From positions 1 to 5,146 of the forward strand of contig DCIN01000006.1 in NCBI GenBank assembly GCA_002315815.1: a stretch of 5,146 nucleotides of DNA, in the 5' to 3' direction. The DNA is from Bacteroidales bacterium UBA1725 (GTDB lineage: Bacteria; Bacteroidota; Bacteroidia; Bacteroidales; UBA932). Shown here piece after piece: positions 1 to 5,146 of this stretch; the stretch's first letter is position 1, and every line of letters starts with the position of its first letter. The notes under the pieces are model-generated. The model searched no databases. It saw only the letters and a list, made by a program, of their open reading frames with translations, and was not told the DNA's origin. The position numbers and the translations under genes were made by a program.

Positions 1-51
1 ACGAGGACCAGCTCAAAGAGAGCAATCGCAGGACCGCAGCGAAGCCCCCTC

Positions 52-1611
52 TCAATATCCGAGCTCAGTTATGGGAGCTCCCATTGCTGAGGCTTCCACA
101 TCGTTCTCGTCCAGTTTGAAAATCATAAAATTACCATTGTCCTTTGTGCAGGGAGTCCACTCCCCTCCATCAGGGCCGTTGGGATCGCTGTACTTGGCGA
201 AGTTGGTCCAGGCTGTGAGCATCTTCTCGGAAAGATCCCAGTCACCCTTAGCCCAGGGACGCCAGCAGTGTTTCAAGGATTTGAAGACATACCAGAGGTC
301 CGAAGAATGGAACGCACCCTTGAGACGAACGGTAACTTCGGGATGTGAACCGTCATCCGGCAGAGGACGTGCGAATTCGTATGCCCAGGCCTTATTCCCG
401 GCGGCCTCCCTGTTCTCGCAGAACGCGGCGATTCCTGCAGCCATATTGCCCATATCGTTCAACGTATAGCCTATCATATAGGGGACATTGGCCAGAGTAC
501 CGTCCAGAGCGGCTGCATCAAAGCTCTCCAGGGAAACGTATCCGTCAATGACAGGTGCTCCTGTGACGCTTCCGCGATTACCGGTAGCATTGGTGTAAAT
601 TGTAGCCAGAGAATGGATGGTTTCAGTCTCGGCGGCACGCATTTTCTCCAGATCGGTGTATCCGCCCCAGTCCATTACAACTTTGGTGTTGAATTCCGCA
701 CGCTGCAGAGCATTAAGCCCTTCGGGAACTGTGGGAGCCGTGTAAGCCGCAAGTTTTTTTGGAGCTTGAGCACCCGTCCCGGGGAATCCGGGGAAACCGG
801 AAAAACCGGAAAAACCGCCTCGGCCCATATTGGCAAATGCCGGATTGGGAACGGACAGTCCGTTCGCGCTCATAATGACAGCCTTATGGAACAGTCCGCG
901 TGCAAGTGGAGATTCGCAGAGCGTCCTGACGGAACCGCCGCCCGCACTCTGTCCAAAAATCATCACGTTGTCAGGATCTCCACCGAACTGTGATATGTTG
1001 TTCTTTATCCACTTGAGGGCTTCAATCTGGTCCAGAATGCCGTAGTTGCCGGACACTCCGTTGGGACTTTCGGCAGAAAGCTCAGGATGGGTGAGGAATC
1101 CGAACACTCCGAGACGATAGTTTATGGATACAATCACGACATCTTTTCCGGCCCACTCCTGTGCATCGAATTCAGGCTCAGTTCCGAATCCTTCCCTGTA
1201 TCCGCCGCCGTGAATCCAGAGAGCGACTGGCAGCTTGGCATCAGTGACACCGGGTTTCTTCGTCCAGACATTAGCATACAGACAGTCTTCGCTGAAAGGC
1301 GCTTCGTCTCCATAACCCCATTCAGTATAGTACCCGCCTTTGTATTGAATGTGCTGATAACTGGGATTGCCGAATCTCCGTGCCAGATACACGCCATCCC
1401 AGGGCACTACAGGTTGAGGAGCTTTCCAACGGTTTTCCTTGATGGGAGCGGCTGCATAAGGGATTCCACGAAAAACGAACACGCCCTTAACATCAGCTGA
1501 AACTCCTTGAATCTGCCCGCCATCTATGGTGAGAACCGGGCTGAGCTTTTCTTTTGTCTGACAAGCGGCCAACAAAGCCAGCATAGCAGTGAATATGAAT
1601 AACTTTTTCAT
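52..1611 (-). CDS. Type-B carboxylesterase, predicted lipoprotein (alpha/beta hydrolase)
   Basis: Predicted serine esterase of the carboxylesterase type-B family, 519 residues, a normal length for the family. The N-terminus has two lysines, a hydrophobic stretch and a lipobox L14-A15-A16-C17, so the protein should be exported and lipid-anchored at Cys17. The residues after the cysteine (QTKEK) lack the acidic run linked to surface export in Bacteroidetes, so a periplasm-facing position is slightly favoured. Visible motifs are EDCLYANVW (108-116), the oxyanion-hole HGGG (134-137), the signature FGGDPDNVMIFGQSAG (209-224) with nucleophile Ser222, and GAFHSSDLWYVF (432-443) with catalytic His435. 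The acid is less clear: where relatives have DEG this protein has N385-D386-M387-G388. A Gly-Phe repeat lies at 265-278. The start is fixed by the signal peptide, and a candidate promoter lies just upstream. Substrate is unknown; acetyl or feruloyl esters of plant polysaccharides are possible, but no polysaccharide-use genes are visible here. Confidence 0.93.
   Translation of the reverse strand: MKKLFIFTAMLALLAACQTKEKLSPVLTIDGGQIQGVSADVKGVFVFRGIPYAAAPIKENRWKAPQPVVPWDGVYLARRFGNPSYQHIQYKGGYYTEWGYGDEAPFSEDCLYANVWTKKPGVTDAKLPVALWIHGGGYREGFGTEPEFDAQEWAGKDVVIVSINYRLGVFGFLTHPELSAESPNGVSGNYGILDQIEALKWIKNNISQFGGDPDNVMIFGQSAGGGSVRTLCESPLARGLFHKAVIMSANGLSVPNPAFANMGRGGFSGFSGFPGFPGTGAQAPKKLAAYTAPTVPEGLNALQRAEFNTKVVMDWGGYTDLEKMRAAETETIHSLATIYTNATGNRGSVTGAPVIDGYVSLESFDAAALDGTLANVPYMIGYTLNDMGNMAAGIAAFCENREAAGNKAWAYEFARPLPDDGSHPEVTVRLKGAFHSSDLWYVFKSLKHCWRPWAKGDWDLSEKMLTAWTNFAKYSDPNGPDGGEWTPCTKDNGNFMIFKLDENDVEASAMGAPITELGY
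781..816 (-). repeat. In-frame 9-bp tandem repeat encoding Gly-Phe-Ser/Pro units in the esterase
   Basis: Four consecutive 9-bp units in coding phase give GFS, GFS, GFP, GFP (residues 266-277). They are flanked by further glycines (G263, R264, G265 before; G278, T279, G280 after). The segment lies between the Ser222 motif and the acid region, where this family usually carries variable loops around the active-site entrance. The two GFS units are nearly identical in DNA and so are the two GFP units, which suggests expansion by slippage or unequal duplication. The reading frame is kept throughout. Confidence 0.85.
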
Positions 1612-1636
1612 AAGAAGATGATTAATGATAGTCTTC

Positions 1637-1668
1637 TAAAGGTAACAATAATATCATTATTACGCAAT
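1637..1668 (-). promoter_or_regulatory. Candidate Bacteroidetes-type promoter for the esterase gene
   Basis: Read on the minus strand, there is ATTG (1668-1665), then 20 nt, then TACCTTTA (1644-1637). The Bacteroidetes primary sigma-factor consensus is TTTG at -33 and TAnnTTTG at -7, spaced about 19-21 nt. The match is 3 of 4 and 5 of 6 defined bases with correct spacing. Transcription would start near 1630, giving a leader of about 20 nt before the ATG at 1611. The leader has no Shine-Dalgarno sequence, as is usual in this phylum. The site lies downstream of the hairpin at 1718-1756, so the esterase would have its own transcript. Confidence 0.45.
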
Positions 1669-1717
1669 TTTAATTCAGAGCAAAGCTGTCCTGATAATTA
1701 CTCGCCAATCTTTACCA

Positions 1718-1756
1718 AAGGACAGACGGCAGAATCGCTTACTGCCGTCTGTCCTT
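1718..1756 (-). terminator. Perfect 15-bp inverted repeat, likely terminator of the mutB/CoA-transferase operon
   Basis: The arms AAGGACAGACGGCAG (1718-1732) and CTGCCGTCTGTCCTT (1742-1756) are perfectly complementary around a 9-nt loop. The hairpin starts about 100 nt after the transferase stop codon and lies upstream of the esterase promoter candidate, the position expected for a terminator. The tract after the stem on the minus strand (TGGTAAAG) is a poor U-run, and the plus side (AGCG) is no better. Factor-independent termination is therefore uncertain; the hairpin could instead protect the mRNA 3' end or be a protein-binding inverted repeat. Confidence 0.6.
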
Positions 1757-1800
1757 AGCGAACCTCAATAATTTTGGGGGTATCTTTGTCTCTGCAGCTG

Positions 1801-1876
1801 ACTGCTTTACAATCAGTTGACTACTTTACAATCAGTTGGTTACTTCACAACCAGATGGTTACTTCACAGTCAAGTA
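1801..1876. repeat. Four 19-bp tandem repeat units spanning the CoA-transferase stop codon
   Basis: Plus-strand units are ACTGCTTTACAATCAGTTG (1801-1819), ACTACTTTACAATCAGTTG (1820-1838), GTTACTTCACAACCAGATG (1839-1857) and GTTACTTCACAGTCAAGTA (1858-1876). Units 1 and 2 differ at one base, 2 and 3 at five, and 3 and 4 at five. Unit 4 contains the transferase stop codon (1859-1861) and its last five codons. In gene direction each unit carries the core TGTRAAG, followed by TAA, TAA, TAG or CAG. Bases just beyond unit 1 (1794-1800, GCAGCTG) resemble the end of a unit and may be a fifth, decayed copy. The 19-bp period is not a multiple of three, so the array was not built as protein. Confidence 0.85.
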
Positions 1877-3160
1877 GTGTCTGCCGAAACGTTCAAAAGC
1901 AGCTTTCTCAAGTGCCTCGCGGTCGTCCGGATGGGCGATTGAGGTCAGAAGGCGGGCACGCTCCTGATAGCTCTTGCCATAAAGGTTGACTGCACCCCAT
2001 TCGGTTACTACCCAATGCACGTGGAATCGTGAAGTCACGACACCTGCGCCTTCCTTCAAAACCGGTGATATCTTGGATGCGCCCTTCTTTGTGCGTGAGG
2101 ACATAGCGATGATTGGCACACCTTCCTCTGCAAGAGATGCCCCATAAATGAAGTCAATCTGTCCGCCGACACCGCTGAAATGCTTTGTTCCGATGGAGTC
2201 TGCACAAACTTGTCCGGTAATGTCGATCTCAACCGCTGAGTTGATGGCTGTCATACGAGGGTTCTGACTGATAATAAATGGATTGTTTGTGTAGCCTACA
2301 TCCATCATCAATACGTCAGGATTGTTGTCGATGAAGTCATATACTTTCTGTGAACCCATAAGGAAAGTGGATACTATCTTGCCCTTGTCGGTAACCTTGT
2401 TGGATCCATTGATGACTCCCTTTTCAACCAGGTCAAGCACTCCGTCAGCGAACATCTCAGTGTGGATACCAAGGTTCTTGTGATTTCCAAGCTTTGCCAG
2501 TATGGCATTCGGGAGAGCACCAATTCCAAGCTGGAGACAGGCTCCGTCCTTGATAAGAGGCAAACAATTCTCTCCTATGGCAAGGTCTGTCTCGTCCGGA
2601 ACAACGACTTTGGCTTCCATCAGCGGCGTGTCGTCCTGGACAAAGATATCAATCTGATCGATTGAAATCATAGCCTGACCGAATGCACGCGGCACGTGCG
2701 GATTGATTACGGCAATTACAGTTTTTGCACACTCAACAGCAGCAAGAGTGGCATCCACGCTGGTTCCAAGAGATACCATACCGTTCTCATCCGGAGGGCA
2801 TACCTGAATCATCGCCACATCACAGGGCACGGCTCCACAACGGTACAGCTTCTGAGTCTCAGAAAGGAATACAGGGATGTAGTCCGCATAGCCGCTCTGA
2901 ACACCTTTGCGTACATTCGCACCGATGAAAAAGCCCTGATGGAAGAAGATTCCGCTATATTTCTCCTCAGCGTAAGGTGCAGGACCTTCCGTATGCAGAT
3001 GATGGATGCGTACATCTTCCAGTTCTCCTGCATCACCTCTGCGGCACAAAGCCTGAATCAGGCACTGCGGTGCACTTGCGACGCTGCTGAAATGGATGTG
3101 GTCACCAGATTTGACAACCTTAACAGCCTCGTCTGCACTTACATAATTTATTTGTTTCAT
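1859..3160 (-). CDS. Family I CoA-transferase (4-hydroxybutyrate CoA-transferase / acetyl-CoA hydrolase-transferase group)
   Basis: A cytoplasmic enzyme of 433 residues that should move CoA between an acyl-CoA and a free carboxylate through a glutamyl-CoA thioester. Its length matches the 4-hydroxybutyrate and butyryl-CoA:acetate transferases (about 430-440 residues). Visible motifs are the glycine loop GIGALPNAI (212-220), GIHTEMFADG (231-240) with Glu235 as the expected catalytic glutamate, GVGGQIDF (330-337) and the C-terminal VTEWGAVNLYGKS (385-397). No signal peptide or membrane segment is seen. It starts 48 nt after mutB on the same strand with no convincing promoter between, so the two are probably co-transcribed. 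By context the likely acyl donor is propionyl-CoA with succinate or acetate as acceptor, but the sequence alone cannot separate this from 4-hydroxybutyryl-, butyryl- or acetyl-CoA use. An acetyl-CoA hydrolase name would be a family label, not a demonstrated activity. The stop codon lies inside a 19-bp tandem repeat. Confidence 0.93.
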   Translation of the reverse strand: MKQINYVSADEAVKVVKSGDHIHFSSVASAPQCLIQALCRRGDAGELEDVRIHHLHTEGPAPYAEEKYSGIFFHQGFFIGANVRKGVQSGYADYIPVFLSETQKLYRCGAVPCDVAMIQVCPPDENGMVSLGTSVDATLAAVECAKTVIAVINPHVPRAFGQAMISIDQIDIFVQDDTPLMEAKVVVPDETDLAIGENCLPLIKDGACLQLGIGALPNAILAKLGNHKNLGIHTEMFADGVLDLVEKGVINGSNKVTDKGKIVSTFLMGSQKVYDFIDNNPDVLMMDVGYTNNPFIISQNPRMTAINSAVEIDITGQVCADSIGTKHFSGVGGQIDFIYGASLAEEGVPIIAMSSRTKKGASKISPVLKEGAGVVTSRFHVHWVVTEWGAVNLYGKSYQERARLLTSIAHPDDREALEKAAFERFGRHYLTVK

Positions 3161-3170
3161 AATCTTGCAA

Positions 3171-3199
3171 CTTAAGTAAATCTCAAAATCTTTACTAAG
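3171..3199 (-). other. AT-rich imperfect hairpin in the mutB-CoA-transferase gap
   Basis: On the minus strand CTTAGTAAA (3199-3191) can pair with TTTACTTAAG (3180-3171). This gives nine base pairs with one bulged base and a 10-nt loop. It fills most of the 48-nt gap between the mutB stop and the transferase ATG. The stem is almost all A-T, so it is weak. It could be an mRNA processing or translation-tuning element, or chance in AT-rich spacer DNA. It does not look like a terminator. Confidence 0.3.
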
Positions 3200-3208
3200 A
3201 ATCTGTCA

Positions 3209-5146
3209 CTATTCTTTTCCCAACATAAGTTTCATCATAGTAGCGGCAGAATATGCCACAGGAGTACCGGGACCGAAGATTGCTGCAACACCGGATTTAT
3301 AGAGGAAGTCATAGTCCTGGGTAGGTATTACACCTCCGGCAACGACCATAATGTCCTCGCGACCGAGTTTGCGCAGTTCCTCGATGAGCTGAGGCACAAG
3401 GGTCTTGTGACCTGCAGCAAGTGAGGATGCTCCCACAATATGCACATCGTTCTCCACCGCCGCACGGGCAGCCTCCTCAGGTGTCTGGAAGAGAGGCCCC
3501 ATATCAACGTCATACCCGCAGTCAGCGTAACCTGTAGCTACAACCTTTGCTCCGCGGTCGTGTCCGTCCTGTCCCATCTTGGCGATGAATATACGAGGAC
3601 GACGTCCTTCTTTCCTGGCGAATTCGTCTGTAAGGCGAACAGCTTCCTCGAACTGTGCATCCTTCTGATATTCTGAACTGTACACTCCTGAAATTGTTCT
3701 GATAGTTGCCTGATAACGGCCCACGATTTTCTCACAAGCATCACTGATTTCACCAAGGGTGCAGCGTAATTTTGCGCACTCGATGGCGGCTTCAAGAAGA
3801 TTGCCCTTTCCTGTACGAACGACTTCGGTAAGAGCATCGAGAGCTGCACGGCAAGCATTCTCGTCACGGTTTGCACGAAGGGCAGCGAGAGATTCTTCCT
3901 GCTGTTTTCTGACTTCAGCATTGTCGATTTCGAGAATATCGATAGGATCTTCCTGCTCAAGACCGTATTTGTTGATACCGACTATTGTCTGTGCACCGGA
4001 ATCAATACGTGCCTGTGTGCGGGCGGCAGCCTCTTCGATACGCATCTTTGGAACACCGGTTTCGATGGCCTTTGCCATACCGCCGAGTTTCTCAACTTCC
4101 TCGATGAGAGCCCAGGCCTTCTCTACAAGCTCGTTTGTCAATTTCTCGACATAGTATGACCCTGCCCAAGGATCTATCTGCTTGCAGACCTTTGTCTCAT
4201 TCTGTATGTAAATCTGAGTGTTGCGGGCGATACGGGCTGAGAAGTCCGTAGGAAGTGCGATAGCCTCGTCAAGTGCATTTGTATGCAAGCTCTGAGTATG
4301 TCCGAGTACAGCTGACATAGCTTCGATTGCTGTACGTCCGACATTGTTGAAAGGATCCTGCTCTGTGAGTGACCATCCTGAAGTCTGGCTATGGGTTCTC
4401 AAAGGCATTGACTTATCGCTCTTTGCTCCGAAACTCTTCACGATTTTCGCCCAGAGAAGACGACCTGCGCGAAGCTTGGCAATCTCCATAAAGTGATTCA
4501 TACCAATGCCCCAGAAGAATGAAAGCCTGGGTGCGAAAGCATCAACGTCGATTCCTGCATTGACACCGGCCCTGAGGTATTCCATACCATCGGCAAGAGT
4601 GTATGCCAGTTCGATGTCTGCGGTTGCTCCAGCCTCCTGGATATGATATCCGGAGATGGAGATGCTGTTGAACTTCGGCATATTCTTGGATGTGAATTCG
4701 AAGATGTCGGCAATGATTTTCATCGAGAACTCAGGTGGATAGATGTAGGTGTTGCGCACCATAAATTCCTTGAGAATATCGTTCTGGATGGTTCCTGCCA
4801 TTTCCTCGAGTTTTGCTCCTTGCTCAAGACCGGTAACGATGTAGAATGCAAGAATAGGAAGCACGGCACCGTTCATTGTCATTGATACGGACATCTTGTT
4901 CAGAGGAATACCCTCGAAGAGTCTCTTCATATTCTCAACTGAACAGATGCTTACGCCGGCCTTTCCGACATCACCGATGACTCTCATATTGTCAGGGTCA
5001 TAGCCACGGTGGGTAGGAAGGTCAAAGGCCACGGACAAGCCTTTCTGACCAGATGCGAGGTTGCGTCTGTAGAATGCGTTTGATTCTTCGGCAGTGGAGA
5101 ATCCGGCATACTGACGGATGGTCCACGGCTTGAAAGGATACATCAT
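3209..5146 (-). CDS. mutB: Methylmalonyl-CoA mutase large (alpha) subunit, N-terminus beyond the window
   Basis: Adenosylcobalamin-dependent mutase interconverting succinyl-CoA and (R)-methylmalonyl-CoA, the key step of the succinate-propionate pathway. 645 residues are in the window. The apparent first methionines belong to the conserved internal MYxxxPWTIRQYAGFS segment, so about 70-76 residues lie off the right edge; the full length should be near 715-720. Compared from memory with the Propionibacterium enzyme at a constant offset of 76, the active-site residues are all present: Tyr13 (Y89), Gln121 (Q197), Arg131 (R207) and His168 (H244). The substrate TIM barrel covers roughly 1-325, a linker 325-510, and the B12 domain 515-645 with the base-off motif D527-G-H529-D-R-G532, S574-S-L576 and the G604-G605 loop. 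All catalytic residues being intact marks the active large subunit, not the inactive MutA-type partner, which is probably encoded just upstream. The CoA-transferase gene follows after 48 nt. Confidence 0.96.
   Translation of the reverse strand: MMYPFKPWTIRQYAGFSTAEESNAFYRRNLASGQKGLSVAFDLPTHRGYDPDNMRVIGDVGKAGVSICSVENMKRLFEGIPLNKMSVSMTMNGAVLPILAFYIVTGLEQGAKLEEMAGTIQNDILKEFMVRNTYIYPPEFSMKIIADIFEFTSKNMPKFNSISISGYHIQEAGATADIELAYTLADGMEYLRAGVNAGIDVDAFAPRLSFFWGIGMNHFMEIAKLRAGRLLWAKIVKSFGAKSDKSMPLRTHSQTSGWSLTEQDPFNNVGRTAIEAMSAVLGHTQSLHTNALDEAIALPTDFSARIARNTQIYIQNETKVCKQIDPWAGSYYVEKLTNELVEKAWALIEEVEKLGGMAKAIETGVPKMRIEEAAARTQARIDSGAQTIVGINKYGLEQEDPIDILEIDNAEVRKQQEESLAALRANRDENACRAALDALTEVVRTGKGNLLEAAIECAKLRCTLGEISDACEKIVGRYQATIRTISGVYSSEYQKDAQFEEAVRLTDEFARKEGRRPRIFIAKMGQDGHDRGAKVVATGYADCGYDVDMGPLFQTPEEAARAAVENDVHIVGASSLAAGHKTLVPQLIEELRKLGREDIMVVAGGVIPTQDYDFLYKSGVAAIFGPGTPVAYSAATMMKLMLGKE

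Noticed and set aside
1..51. Possible end of another gene downstream of the esterase
   Set aside because: Short open frames exist on both strands, but none gives a recognisable sequence in so few bases, and no terminator is visible.
71..84. Perfect 14-bp palindrome ATGGGAGCTCCCAT near the 3' end of the esterase gene, with a second GAGCTC at 61-66
   Set aside because: It lies inside the coding sequence (residues around A508 to P513), has no loop or T-tract, and a short palindrome of this kind can arise by chance.
71..469. Plus-strand open frame of 132 codons
   Set aside because: It is fully antisense to the esterase C-terminus, whose frame carries clear family motifs. The antisense translation shows no recognisable domain.
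1774..1989. Plus-strand 71-codon frame starting just before the 19-bp repeats
   Set aside because: It needs a TTG start, crosses repeats whose period is not a multiple of three, and then runs antisense through conserved transferase codons. I see no sign of selection as protein.
2696..3175. Plus-strand open frame of 159 codons antisense to the CoA-transferase start
   Set aside because: The minus-strand frame is a clear CoA-transferase with conserved motifs; the plus frame has no domain, promoter or credible start.
3759..4154. Plus-strand Ser/Arg/Ala-rich open frame of 131 codons
   Set aside because: It is antisense to the mutase linker. Its composition is what the complement of Ala/Glu/Arg-rich coding sequence gives.
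5141..5146. The two Met codons at the right edge as the true mutB start
   Set aside because: They fall in the conserved internal segment before PWTIRQYAGFS. Known MutB proteins have about 70-76 more residues upstream, so the gene continues past the window.

Overview
The window looks like a chromosomal segment from a Bacteroidetes member, probably a gut-type Bacteroidales. The evidence is a mutase large subunit of the bacterial MutA/MutB type next to a CoA-transferase, as in succinate-to-propionate fermenters; a lipoprotein signal on the esterase; AT-rich gene starts without a Shine-Dalgarno sequence; and a promoter candidate that fits the Bacteroidetes -33/-7 pattern. No 16S or other phylogenetic marker is present, so the assignment is an inference.

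All three real genes lie on the minus strand, so transcription runs from high to low coordinates. The large subunit of methylmalonyl-CoA mutase (mutB) enters at the right edge without its N-terminus and stops at 3209. After a 48-nt gap comes a 433-residue family I CoA-transferase of the 4-hydroxybutyrate CoA-transferase / acetyl-CoA hydrolase group (3160-1859). The two probably form an operon, with mutA expected upstream beyond the window. Together they suggest the succinate-propionate route: mutase converts succinyl-CoA to methylmalonyl-CoA, and after epimerisation and decarboxylation the transferase could exchange CoA between propionyl-CoA and succinate or acetate.

The 247-bp gap 1612-1858 is the most structured non-coding part. 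It holds four 19-bp tandem repeat units, the fourth running over the stop codon and into the last codons of the transferase gene; a perfect 15-bp inverted repeat likely to be the operon terminator; two plus-strand TAnnTTTG-like motifs; and a candidate promoter for the next gene.

That gene (1611-52) encodes a type-B carboxylesterase lipoprotein with an intact Ser and His of the catalytic triad, a non-canonical acid region, and a Gly-Phe tandem repeat in the middle of the protein. It appears to be a separate transcription unit with no obvious link to propionate metabolism. Bases 1-51 lie downstream of it; I recognise nothing there.

I see no RNA gene, insertion sequence, CRISPR array or clearly new system. 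The tandem repeat at the transferase stop codon and the Gly-Phe insert are the two items most worth a second look.
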